From Deltaproteobacteria bacterium CG_4_8_14_3_um_filter_43_13 (GTDB lineage: Bacteria > Desulfobacterota > UBA8473): a DNA stretch of 10,465 bases. This document shows positions 1 to 6,130 of this stretch, piece after piece (the first letter of the stretch is position 1; every line of letters begins with the position of its first letter). The stretch lies in the NCBI GenBank assembly GCA_002782605.1, contig PFIF01000209.1, forward strand, positions 1 through 10,465. The letters run 5' to 3'. The position numbers were made by a program, and so were the translations under genes. The notes under the pieces were generated by a model. It saw only the letters and a list, made by a program, of their open reading frames with translations. It was not told the origin of the DNA and ran no database searches.

Positions 1-1
1 T

Positions 2-538
2 GAAGTAGCGCGGGACACCGGCATAAGTCAGCCTACCGTTCATAGGTATATTAATCTTTTAGAGACTGCCTGTCTGGTAGAACGCTTGCCGGCTTTTGCC
101 CTCAATAGCACCAAACGTCTCATTAAATCACCCAAGGTGATATGGAGTGATCCAGGATTGGTATCTTTTCTTGCAGGACACTACGATATCGAGTCACTTA
201 GGTCTTCGAGGGAAGCAGGTGGAATCTTTGAATCTATGGTCTATCTCCACTTACGCACCCTTTCCGAGATTCTGGTGCCCAAACCACGCATATTCTATTG
301 GAGGACGACCACAGGCAAGGAGGTGGACTTTGTACTGGAATGGGGACGTAAACTGCTGGCGGTAGAAGTCAAACTATCAACCAGGCCAAAATACTCCGAT
401 ATCGAGACATTAAGACTATTCATGAAGGAGTACCCTGAAACCTCAGCCGGCATCCTTGTCCACGCTGGAGATGAAGTAAAGATTATGGATGAAAAGGTTG
501 TGGCTATCCCTTGGTTCCTTCTGGGAGGGTATATGTAG
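2..538 (+). CDS. C-terminal part of a DUF4143-type ATP-binding protein (5' end outside window)
   Basis: The reading frame is open from base 2 and ends at TAG 536-538, so about 178 C-terminal residues of a usually 380-450-residue protein are present. The P-loop ATPase half is missing. The fragment opens with a winged-helix-like stretch (TGISQPTVHRYINLLE, about residues 6-21). It continues with the typical DUF4143 pattern 'K.PKVIWSDPGL', a Glu in 'GGIFES', then 'FYWRTTTGKEVDF' and 'LLAVEVK'. These give the E...D...E-x-K residues (about E107, D109, E122, K124) of the PD-(D/E)XK-like fold in this family. A TTG at 86 could be taken for a start, but the homology-like frame runs upstream of it without a stop. 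These proteins are common in anaerobes and archaea and often sit in variable regions; their cellular role is not established. Family assignment is from recognised motifs and is fairly firm. Confidence 0.85.
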   Translation, partial: EVARDTGISQPTVHRYINLLETACLVERLPAFALNSTKRLIKSPKVIWSDPGLVSFLAGHYDIESLRSSREAGGIFESMVYLHLRTLSEILVPKPRIFYWRTTTGKEVDFVLEWGRKLLAVEVKLSTRPKYSDIETLRLFMKEYPETSAGILVHAGDEVKIMDEKVVAIPWFLLGGYM

Positions 539-669
539 TTCTAAGATATTGGAGCATCAATGCAGGGCGAGAAAGGGGTCAGGTGAGAGGGAAAGGCTTG
601 CAGGAGAATTGTAGGGAAAAAGGAATAGGCACGTTTAGTTGGGATGGCTTGTTGAGAGAAACAATAAAT

Positions 670-685
670 AAGGGAAGTGTCCCTT
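670..685. repeat. Perfect 6-bp hairpin in convergent gap
   Basis: AAGGGA (670-675) and TCCCTT (680-685) pair perfectly around an AGTG loop. The right arm runs into TTTGTTG, so this could be a weak terminator for the upstream plus-strand gene. It could equally be a small dispersed repeat. The distance from the stop codon at 538 (about 130 bases) makes the terminator reading uncertain. Confidence 0.4.
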
Positions 686-698
686 TGTTGTCTTGTCG

Positions 699-723
699 CT
701 GATCCCTGTTCACTGATCCCTGT
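699..723. repeat. Tandem direct repeat CTGATCCCTGT x2
   Basis: CTGATCCCTGT occurs at 699-709 and again at 713-723, a 14-base period with TCA between copies. Two copies suggest a decayed or minimal intergenic repeat. No coding role is likely. Confidence 0.7.
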
Positions 724-829
724 AAACTGGTTGAAGCGAGTCATAGATGGGTCAAAAAACCTGAACCAGAGAGCGGAAAAGGGAATTTTTCAGCGTGAAC
801 TAATTACATGTTGAAAATTACTCAAAGAC

Positions 830-1627
830 TCACTTTTTCTGAAACTGTAGTATATCTTTCACTTTGCCTACTAATTCCTCCATTATTTCTCCTGCCTTCC
901 CATAAAGAACTACATCAGCATTTCTGTCGTAGGGAGTATTCTCCATATTAATTATAACCAGTTTAGCGCCTCCCTCTCTCGCATATAATGGCATCATAGC
1001 CGCGGGTTGAACCACCAGAGATGAACCAATTACAATAAAAAGGTCGGCTAACCTTGACCTTCTTTCAGCCTCTTTAGTCTCCTCAAAGGGCATAGGCTGA
1101 CCAAATGATATAGTAGCCGGTTTCAATATGCCCCCACAATCGTCACAGTAGGGTACCTTTATCCCCTTTTCCAATCTAAATTGAATATCTTCTCTTGAAT
1201 ATCTTTTTTTACAATTTAAACAGTTAACCCACATGTTGGTTCCATGGAGCTCAATTACTTTGTCGTCAGAAAGCCCTGCTTTCTGGTGCAGATTATCTAT
1301 ATTTTGGGTAATAACACAATCGAGTTTACCCATCCTTTCCAGCTCAACAATCGCATAATGGGCTTTATTAATTCTGGCATCCACAAGTATATAGTACAGC
1401 TCTGAATTCATCTTCCAATACTTTTCCCTTGACACTTCACTTGATAGGAATCTTTGGTATAGGAAATCATCAGGGTTATACTTATCCCAAAGACCTCCAG
1501 GGCTTCTAAAGTCTGGGATACCTGACTCAGTACTCACGCCTGCCCCGGTAAAGACCACGATCCTCTTGGATTTAACGATAATATCTGAAACCTTGTCTAT
1601 CCCTTTATTCAGGGTTTTATCATCCAT
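830..1627 (-). CDS. cobB: Sir2-family NAD-dependent protein deacylase (sirtuin)
   Basis: A 265-residue protein, the normal length for bacterial sirtuins. It removes acyl groups from lysines in proteins, using NAD+ and producing nicotinamide and O-acyl-ADP-ribose, in the cytoplasm. Signatures in order: NAD-binding GAGVSTESGIPDFRS (28-42), TQNID (107-111), catalytic His128 in ELHG, a zinc site C136-x2-C139 with C161-x2-C164, and GSSLVVQPA (201-209). The usual FGE is FGQ here (175-177). The Y-x2-R pair that gives E. coli CobB desuccinylase activity is not evident after GLWDKY, so plain deacetylase activity is more likely (inference). The ATG at 1627 is preceded on the minus strand by AGAGGT at a suitable distance. 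The gene is divergent from the small selenoprotein-like gene and shares its upstream region. Confidence 0.95.
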   Translation of the reverse strand: MDDKTLNKGIDKVSDIIVKSKRIVVFTGAGVSTESGIPDFRSPGGLWDKYNPDDFLYQRFLSSEVSREKYWKMNSELYYILVDARINKAHYAIVELERMGKLDCVITQNIDNLHQKAGLSDDKVIELHGTNMWVNCLNCKKRYSREDIQFRLEKGIKVPYCDDCGGILKPATISFGQPMPFEETKEAERRSRLADLFIVIGSSLVVQPAAMMPLYAREGGAKLVIINMENTPYDRNADVVLYGKAGEIMEELVGKVKDILQFQKK

Positions 1628-1668
1628 AGTTTTACCTCTTATAAAGTAAATGTCCTACAAATTGCTAT

Positions 1669-1707
1669 AACTTTGCCCTTTAAATATCGATTAGTTGAAC
1701 TTTGCCC
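1669..1707. promoter_or_regulatory. Direct repeat AACTTTGCCC upstream of the sirtuin gene
   Basis: AACTTTGCCC occurs at 1669-1678 and 1698-1707, 29 bases start to start, so both copies lie on nearly the same DNA face. They sit 42-80 bases upstream of the sirtuin start, where an activator or repressor would bind. The repeat is seen directly; regulation is inferred. Confidence 0.4.
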
Positions 1708-1720
1708 CATTTCCATTAGC

Positions 1721-1748
1721 TTTGAAGTATTTCAAAGAAAGCTTCAAA
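1721..1748. promoter_or_regulatory. Overlapping inverted repeats, possible operator
   Basis: TTTGAA (1721-1726) pairs with TTCAAA (1731-1736) around GTAT. The extended TTTGAAG also pairs with CTTCAAA at 1742-1748. The array lies 37-64 bases upstream of the -35 box at 1785 in the divergent intergenic region. TGAA/TTCA half-sites are seen in operators of several small repressor families, including ArsR/SmtB types, but the spacing is not diagnostic. Confidence 0.35.
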
Positions 1749-1784
1749 TGTCAAGGGGCTGTTGCCCAAATGGCTAGATTTCCC

Positions 1785-1812
1785 TTGACAAATTAAAGAG
1801 AAGTCATATATT
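1785..1812 (+). promoter_or_regulatory. Sigma70-like promoter of the small UGA-containing gene
   Basis: A perfect -35 TTGACA (1785-1790) is separated by 16 bases from TATATT (1807-1812; five of six matches). Transcription would begin near 1819, giving a leader of about 65 bases before the ATG at 1884. This is one of the best promoter matches in the window and supports the small gene downstream as a real transcription unit. Confidence 0.65.
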
Positions 1813-1857
1813 TTCTTTAAAAAAGTTTCCTTTTTGTTGAAGAGGTCTGAGGAGTCG

Positions 1858-1880
1858 GGGGCAACCCTTAAAAGGGGAGA
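1858..1880 (+). promoter_or_regulatory. Mutually exclusive leader hairpins covering the Shine-Dalgarno
   Basis: GGG-GCAA-CCC (1858-1867) forms a short GNRA-tetraloop hairpin. The same CCC can instead pair in CCCT-TAAA-AGGG (1865-1876), which would occupy the AGGGGAG ribosome site of the gene at 1884. The two structures share bases 1865-1867 and cannot coexist. The stems are short, so a switch is only a possibility; the AGGGGAG ribosome binding site itself is clear. Confidence 0.35.
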
Positions 1881-1883
1881 ATA

Positions 1884-2033
1884 ATGAAAGAAATCCTGAT
1901 TGTTATATCGATTGTAGCTGTATATTTTATATTGAATATGTGGGTTTTACCAAAGCTCGGCATTAACACATGAATGAAAAAATCGTGTACGGTTGAGGAT
2001 CAACCCGTAAAAGACACCAAGGTTAAAGACTGA
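1884..2033 (+). CDS. Probable small selenoprotein, membrane-anchored, in-frame UGA read as Sec
   Basis: ATG 1884 follows AGGGGAG by six bases. The frame runs 29 codons to TGA (1971-1973), then continues without a break for 19 codons to a second TGA (2031-2033). With Sec at position 30 the product has 49 residues: a hydrophobic span (about 4-22), a short 'VLPKLG' linker, then T-U-M-K-K-S-C, a U-x4-C motif (U30, C35), and a charged tail rich in Lys and Asp. A SECIS-like hairpin lies just past the UGA. Promoter before and terminator after frame exactly this unit. A membrane-tethered thiol/selenol redox role is inferred only from the U/C pair; no named family is claimed. Alternatives: a 29-residue peptide ending at the first TGA, with possible restart at the ATG immediately after it, or a pseudogene of a Cys-containing form. 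Decoding requires selA, selB, selC and selD elsewhere in the genome. Confidence 0.72.
1988..2009 (+). promoter_or_regulatory. Bacterial SECIS-like hairpin
   Basis: TACGGTTG (1988-1995) pairs with CAACCCGTA (2001-2009), giving eight base pairs with one bulged C (2006) and the five-base loop AGGAT (1996-2000). Bacterial SECIS elements lie in the coding region just after the UGA and show unpaired G residues in a small apical loop to SelB. Here the loop GG falls 24-25 bases past the TGA at 1971-1973. The top of the hairpin resembles the E. coli fdhF element as I remember it (CGGUUG stem, AGG at the loop). The fdhF bulged U in the upper stem is not seen here. Confidence 0.7.
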
Positions 2034-2054
2034 TTAATAATGATAGAGGGTAAA

Positions 2055-2084
2055 CTGGCTGTTATCCAAACAGCCAGCTATTTT
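2055..2084 (+). terminator. Hairpin terminator after the small selenoprotein-like gene
   Basis: CTGGCTGTT (2055-2063) and AACAGCCAG (2069-2077) form a perfect 9-bp stem around ATCCA, followed by CTATTTTAAA. The T-tract is short and offset by three bases, but stem strength and position 21 bases after the stop at 2033 fit a Rho-independent terminator. It could also act as a leader structure for the gene at 2102. Confidence 0.65.
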
Positions 2085-2101
2085 AAACACAAGGAGTAAA
2101 T

Positions 2102-2377
2102 ATGTCCATAAAAGACAATTCAAATGACAAAGATTCTTCTGCAAAAAGTCTTACCTGTAAAATCCATAATGTCAAACGTCAGGAAGAAGAGGAAACCATT
2201 CATAAGGGCGTTGTAAGTTCATTCCGCAGGCTGGATGGGCTGCCATTAATTGAAACAAAGGATGGGAAGGCAGTAATATTAAAGGAATTTGAGACAAACC
2301 CTGAGATAGGAGAGAAAATTGAGTACATTATAACCGTAAAGCATGGAAGTGTTATGTATGGAAAAAGAGTCAACTAA
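2102..2377 (+). CDS. Small hypothetical protein (91 aa)
   Basis: I do not recognise this protein. It has a good ribosome site (AAGGAG, 2091-2096) five bases before ATG 2102. The first 35 residues are polar and low in complexity (Ser/Asp/Lys, then a Glu run in KRQEEEE) and are probably disordered. The rest (about 34-90) alternates beta-like segments: KGVVSSFRRLDG, PLIETKDGKAVIL, GEKIEYIITVKHGSVM. That layout suggests a small beta-barrel, perhaps OB- or TRAM-like, but this is only a guess. There is no signal peptide or membrane span. It stands 69 bases before the PAC2 gene on the same strand and may be cotranscribed with it. Codon use resembles its neighbours. Confidence 0.75.
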   Translation: MSIKDNSNDKDSSAKSLTCKIHNVKRQEEEETIHKGVVSSFRRLDGLPLIETKDGKAVILKEFETNPEIGEKIEYIITVKHGSVMYGKRVN

Positions 2378-2446
2378 ATCCTTGAGTCTAAAAACATAGG
2401 GATTATTTTGAAGTAGGGAAAACCATCTATTCTATGAGGCAAAATA

Positions 2447-3262
2447 ATGACGAAAAATAAAGATCAAAGGGAAATCGTTTCACCCATAACGCTCTACAAA
2501 GAACCAGAATTAAGGAATCCTTGCATGATTACAGCGTGGCCTGGCATGGGAAACGTTGCTTTAAAAGCAGCAACCTATATGAGAGAAAAACTGAGAGCTG
2601 AAGAATTAGGCATAATAAATCCTGCCGGGTTTTTTCAATCTAATATAGTATACATCAGAAACAACCTGATAGAGCCAATAAAATTACCGGAGAATAAATT
2701 TTACTATAAGAAAAACGAGGGGGCGGAGAATGATATTATATTCTTTATAGGGGATGCCCAACCTCTTTCCGGCAGGGAATATGAGTTTGCTGATATGGTT
2801 TTGGATGTTGCGGAAAGGTTTAAGGTCAAAATGGTATACTCTTTTGCAGCATTTGCTATAGACACCCACTATAAGGAAAAACCAAAGGTATGGGGAGTAG
2901 CCACCAGCAAAGAACTCCTGGGAAAGCTAGAAAACAACAATGTATTATCTATGAATGACGGCCATGTCGGTGGTATGAACGGAGTAATACTGGGGGTAGC
3001 TAAGGAAAAGGGGATAGAAGGTATTTGCCTGCTTGGCGAAATGCCCTACTATGCCACTCAGATAGAAAATCCAAGATCGTCCCAGGTTATACTTGAGGTT
3101 TTTGCGAAAATTATAGGCATCAAAATCGATATGACCGAGCTGGAAGTTTTGGCTAGATACACAGAAAGTGAAATAGAAAAGTTCTTCCTTAAAATAGAAG
3201 ATCTTAAGTTAGACCAGATGCTAGAAAGGGGGGGAAATAAATCCCCAGGTTATATCCATTAA
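2447..3262 (+). CDS. PAC2-family protein (proteasome assembly chaperone-like)
   Basis: A 271-residue cytoplasmic protein of the PAC2 superfamily, related to eukaryotic proteasome assembly chaperone 2 and to archaeal and bacterial proteins often annotated 'carboxylate-amine ligase'. Supporting motifs are AWPGMGNVALKAATYM (30-45), FFIGDAQP, a GHVGGMNGVILGVAKEKG block and LLGEMPYYATQIENPRSS, in the order normal for the family. The C-terminal part continues as a helical tail (about 225-260: ELEVLARYTESEIEKFF). ATG 2447 has GAGG seven bases upstream. The bacterial function is not established; the window shows no proteasome or Pup genes to link it to proteolysis. It follows the 91-residue hypothetical gene and precedes a 372-base gap before rpmH. 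Confidence 0.85.
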   Translation: MTKNKDQREIVSPITLYKEPELRNPCMITAWPGMGNVALKAATYMREKLRAEELGIINPAGFFQSNIVYIRNNLIEPIKLPENKFYYKKNEGAENDIIFFIGDAQPLSGREYEFADMVLDVAERFKVKMVYSFAAFAIDTHYKEKPKVWGVATSKELLGKLENNNVLSMNDGHVGGMNGVILGVAKEKGIEGICLLGEMPYYATQIENPRSSQVILEVFAKIIGIKIDMTELEVLARYTESEIEKFFLKIEDLKLDQMLERGGNKSPGYIH

Positions 3263-3634
3263 ATAGTCCGAAAGGATACTCTACCCTATTTTTCAATTAC
3301 CGCACCCCCTTTTTTTATACATTAGTAGTCCTATAAGGTATGTTCCTGCCAAGCAGATTAAGACCCTATATTATCTGGTAATAATTCTATGGACAATATA
3401 TCACCTACTTCTCCTTTCTGTCCTATCAAAGAATATTTTCCCATCCAAACCAGGATACCATGTGCCTTCCCTTTCCCAATTTCAGCAGACAAAAAACTTG
3501 ACAAATAATAGTAATTATGGTTTAGAATCAATATCTAATTTGTCGGCGTTCGAGGAATTATGTTTTTGGCTCATTAGTAAAAAAGTTGAATACGGGTCAC
3601 TAAATAGGAAAATTTAGAGAGGGAATCGGCTCAA
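3263..3634. other. 372-base gap upstream of rpmH, carrying its promoter and leader
   Basis: No coding region is visible here. After the PAC2 stop there is only a weak candidate terminator: GTCC-GAAA-GGAT at about 3267-3278 and T-rich stretches at 3290-3295 and 3309-3316. A TTGACA box at 3498 marks the likely start of the rpmH operon, leaving a leader of roughly 100 bases. No cluster of DnaA boxes is seen, so an origin is not supported. Confidence 0.5.
3498..3528 (+). promoter_or_regulatory. Candidate sigma70 promoter for rpmH-rnpA operon
   Basis: A perfect TTGACA (3498-3503) precedes TAGAAT (3523-3528; five of six matches to TATAAT), with a 19-base spacer that is longer than ideal. A TTTAGA at 3521-3526 gives 17 bases but a poorer -10. 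The surroundings are very AT-rich, as expected for a strong ribosomal protein promoter. Confidence 0.5.
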
Positions 3635-3769
3635 ATGAAGAGGACATTTCAACCTAGTAATCTAAAGAGAAAAAGAACCCATGGTTTTTTATGTAGGATG
3701 AGAACTAGATCAGGAAGGGCAGTAATAAGACGTAGAAGGGCAAAGGGAAGACAAAGATTATCAGTTTAA
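3635..3769 (+). CDS. rpmH: 50S ribosomal protein L34
   Basis: A 44-residue, strongly basic protein, exactly L34 length. It opens MKRTFQPSNLKRKRTHGF, followed by RMRTRSGRAVIRRRRAKGR and the final RLSV, all diagnostic of L34, a structural protein of the large subunit bound to 23S rRNA. ATG 3635 lies 11 bases after AGAGAGGG, a slightly long spacing. Position 20 is Cys in FLCRMRT, where many L34 proteins have Arg or another residue. It is the first gene of the conserved rpmH-rnpA-yidD-yidC-jag-mnmE block, and rnpA begins 59 bases downstream. Confidence 0.97.
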   Translation: MKRTFQPSNLKRKRTHGFLCRMRTRSGRAVIRRRRAKGRQRLSV

Positions 3770-3828
3770 CTAAAGGCTTGCCAGATAAGCTATCTTCTTT
3801 AAATAAAAGAGTGCTCATTGTTAGTGAA

Positions 3829-4161
3829 ATGTCAGGATTTTCCTTACGGAAAGATGAAAGGATTTTAAAAGGGCCTCATTTTAAGGAAGTGCTGACAAAG
3901 GGGGAAAAATTTCAAACTGGCAACTTTACCGTAATATTTAACCCCAATGATGCGGATAAAAACCGTCTGGGTATTACAGTTAGCAAAAAGGTGGGGAATG
4001 CGGTTAAAAGAAACAGGGTCAAACGTTTAGTCAGGGAATTTTTCAGACTCAACAAAACCCAAATCCCGTGTTGTCACGATATAGTATTTATTGCGAAGAA
4101 AGGGGCGGCTTCCCTGAATTATTTTACACTATATGAGGAATTGAAAGGATTTCTGGAATAA
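3829..4161 (+). CDS. rnpA: Ribonuclease P protein component
   Basis: Protein subunit of RNase P; with the RNA subunit it removes 5' leaders from precursor tRNAs. It shows FSLRKDERILKG (4-15) for the start of the fold, RLGITVSKKVGNAVKRNR (46-63) and the RNR-type signature continuing to VKRLVREFFR (64-73), then HDIVFIAKKGA. From ATG 3829 it has 110 residues, the typical size, and the conserved 'FSL..eeRI' begins at residue 4. The frame stays open upstream to a TTG at 3778 and a GTG at 3811, but those would add residues absent from the family and have no better ribosome site. No strong Shine-Dalgarno precedes 3829, so translation may rely on coupling to rpmH. Confidence 0.95.
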   Translation: MSGFSLRKDERILKGPHFKEVLTKGEKFQTGNFTVIFNPNDADKNRLGITVSKKVGNAVKRNRVKRLVREFFRLNKTQIPCCHDIVFIAKKGAASLNYFTLYEELKGFLE

Positions 4162-4245
4162 AGTCAAGTAGTTGGGGTACTAATTAAGAATTACGATTCG
4201 CTGAGATTATAGGTTTTGCCCTAAATACTTTTTGAAACCTATGTA

Positions 4246-4473
4246 ATGATAAAAAAAACTATAATAGCAGTCATCAGGTATTATCAAAGATTCTTATCTC
4301 CCCTGAAATTTCCCTCTTGTCGATTTAGTCCAACCTGCTCTTCTTATGCAATTCAGGCCTTAGAAATCCATGGGTTATTTAAGGGTTTAGGATTGTCTAT
4401 TCTGAGGATGCTGAAATGCCATCCCTTTCATCCTGGAGGCTACGATCCTGTGGCTAAAAGCGATGGCAAATAG
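4246..4473 (+). CDS. yidD: Membrane protein insertion efficiency factor YidD
   Basis: A 75-residue YidD protein, which acts at the inner membrane and assists YidC-dependent insertion. It has an N-terminal amphipathic or membrane-associated helix (IIAVIRYYQRFLSPL, 6-20), then the conserved CRFSPTCSSYA (25-35), an HGLFKG turn, and CHPFHPGGYDPV (58-69). The three family cysteines are at 25, 31 and 58. It lies between rnpA and yidC as in most bacteria, 84 bases after rnpA and 21 before the yidC start. The start codon has no obvious ribosome site, as with rnpA. Confidence 0.96.
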   Translation: MIKKTIIAVIRYYQRFLSPLKFPSCRFSPTCSSYAIQALEIHGLFKGLGLSILRMLKCHPFHPGGYDPVAKSDGK

Positions 4474-4494
4474 AATATTGTCTGGAGTTTGTTA

Positions 4495-6114
4495 ATGGAA
4501 AAGAGAGCACTCATAGCTGTAGTTTTATCTTTATTAGTCCTTTTTTTATACCAGTACCTTGTAGACAAAAAAATGCCGTCAAACAAGGAGGTCGCACAAA
4601 CCGAGGTTACGGAACCTAAAAAAGAAGGATTAGAAGGTATGTCCAGGGAAGAAAGGATTCTCCCTGAGACAAGGAGTAAAATGCAACTTGTTAAAGTTCA
4701 GGGGATTACACAAAAAGAGGAAAAAGAGATAACAGTAACAACAGACTTATATACTGCTGTCTTTACTACTCGTGGTGCTAAACTGAAGAGTTGGAAACTA
4801 CAAAAATATAAAGATAAGATTGGAAAAGACGCTCAAAATATAGACCTGGTAACAGGCAGGAAATCAGAGGGTTATCCACTGGGCTTAGAGTCCTCCAAAC
4901 CCGATTTGCATGATATCGGAGACGCTTTATTCGAAGTTAATAAGGAGTCTCTATCATTGAAGGAAAGAGGGGAACAAGGTTCCATTTCTTTCTCCTGGAC
5001 TTCTCCTGATGGTATAGAACTTATTAAAAAGTTTACCTTTTCTGCAGGCAAGTATCTGGTTGGGTTAGACGTAAACATTTCTAACCTCTCTGATAAAGAT
5101 ACTAAAGAAGATGTCGCTCTAAGCTGGAAGACCAAACTCGATCCCTCAAAAAAAATAGACAGTTATAGTTTCTCAGGTCCGGTAGCCTTGATAGATGGGA
5201 ATTTGGAAGAAGTAGAGATTAAAAAATTGGATAAAGATAGGGCATACTCTGGTACAGTTAAATGGGCTGGTTACGAAGATAAGTACTTTATATCTTCAAT
5301 AATTCCTAAAGAATCCCGGAAGGTAAAACTGGGGATGTCTAAATCCTCCGGAGATGTGGTGTCCGTTGATATTGTTGAACCAATAGAACCATACCCTGGA
5401 GGGAAGATGTTGCATAGCTACTCCCTGTATTTAGGTCCTAAGGACCTTGATGTGCTAAAATCCGTTGGGGCTGATTTACAAAAAGCCCTTAACTTTGGAT
5501 GGTTCGACGTTATTGCAAAACCTCTATTGATCTTTTTAAAATATATAAATAAAGGCACCCATAACTTTGGACTGGCGATTATCGTTTTAACCGTAGTTAT
5601 AAAAATCCTCTTTTTCCCTCTGACTCATACCAGTTATAAGTCTATGAAAAATATGCAGAAGGTTCAACCCTTGATGCTCAAACTAAAAAAGAAGTACAAA
5701 GACGATAAAGAAAGATTAAACAAAGAGATAATGGCACTATATCGATCCCATAAGGTCAATCCATTGGGTGGATGTCTCCCTATGATTTTGCAGATCCCTG
5801 TCTTTTTTGCTTTATACAAAGCATTATTGGGGTCCATTGAGCTGAGACATGCCCCTTTTATCTTCTGGATTAATGATTTATCTGCAAAGGACCCTTACTA
5901 CATTACCCCTATTATAATGGGTGCCTCAATGTTTATACAGCAAAAGATGACGCCTACCGTTGGAGACCCAATGCAGGCAAAAATAATGTTACTGATGCCT
6001 ATTGTATTCACAGTTATGTTCCTTAATTTTCCATCCGGGCTCGTCATTTACTGGCTGGTCAATAATGTGTTATCTATTGGCCAACAGTTCTATATTAACA
6101 AGTATACGGCATAA
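4495..6114 (+). CDS. yidC: Membrane protein insertase YidC (Gram-negative type)
   Basis: The 539-residue insertase folds and inserts inner membrane proteins alone or with SecYEG. Layout: TM1 (about 4-22), a long linker, a periplasmic beta-sandwich domain (about 80-320), then the five-helix core from about 338. Core landmarks are HNFGLAIIVLTVVIK, the charged cytoplasmic coiled hairpin LKKKYKDDKERLNKEI, HKVNPLGGCLPMILQIPVFFALY, and FPSGLVIYWLVNN. The groove Arg of E. coli YidC (R366, in FIVRGIMYPLT) aligns with Lys370 here; a basic residue is retained, and Lys is common in relatives. ATG 4495 is preceded by GGAG at seven bases; a TTG at 4489 in frame is less likely. The large periplasmic domain marks a Gram-negative envelope. 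Confidence 0.97.
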   Translation: MEKRALIAVVLSLLVLFLYQYLVDKKMPSNKEVAQTEVTEPKKEGLEGMSREERILPETRSKMQLVKVQGITQKEEKEITVTTDLYTAVFTTRGAKLKSWKLQKYKDKIGKDAQNIDLVTGRKSEGYPLGLESSKPDLHDIGDALFEVNKESLSLKERGEQGSISFSWTSPDGIELIKKFTFSAGKYLVGLDVNISNLSDKDTKEDVALSWKTKLDPSKKIDSYSFSGPVALIDGNLEEVEIKKLDKDRAYSGTVKWAGYEDKYFISSIIPKESRKVKLGMSKSSGDVVSVDIVEPIEPYPGGKMLHSYSLYLGPKDLDVLKSVGADLQKALNFGWFDVIAKPLLIFLKYINKGTHNFGLAIIVLTVVIKILFFPLTHTSYKSMKNMQKVQPLMLKLKKKYKDDKERLNKEIMALYRSHKVNPLGGCLPMILQIPVFFALYKALLGSIELRHAPFIFWINDLSAKDPYYITPIIMGASMFIQQKMTPTVGDPMQAKIMLLMPIVFTVMFLNFPSGLVIYWLVNNVLSIGQQFYINKYTA

Positions 6115-6130
6115 TCCAAGGAGGTACATC

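Larger units (their letters stand above)
539..829. other. Gene-free gap between convergent genes
   Basis: This 291-base gap lies between the convergent ATPase fragment and the sirtuin gene. I see no credible coding region; the short open frames on both strands lack family features. It holds a small perfect hairpin (670-685) and a tandem pair of 11-base repeats (699-723), listed separately. No clear U-tract terminator for the sirtuin gene is visible on the minus strand. Confidence 0.6.

Noticed and set aside
511..744. Short open frames on both strands in the left gap
   Set aside because: No ribosome sites, no family features, and they run through the repeats.
1974..2033. Separate 19-residue peptide restarting at the ATG directly after the first TGA
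   Set aside because: It has no ribosome site of its own beyond coupling, and the SECIS-like hairpin and U-x4-C motif are better explained by readthrough as selenocysteine; kept as an alternative.
3263..3634. Possible oriC upstream of rpmH
   Set aside because: Only a single poor DnaA-box-like word (TTATACATT, about 3315-3323) is seen; no cluster and no dnaA gene.
3778..3828. TTG 3778 or GTG 3811 as the rnpA start
   Set aside because: They add residues not found in RNase P proteins and have no better ribosome site than ATG 3829.
6002..6130. Upstream extension of the Jag frame overlapping the end of yidC
   Set aside because: The perfect AAGGAGG before ATG 6131 and the canonical Jag N-terminus at that ATG show the extension is only an open frame inside yidC.
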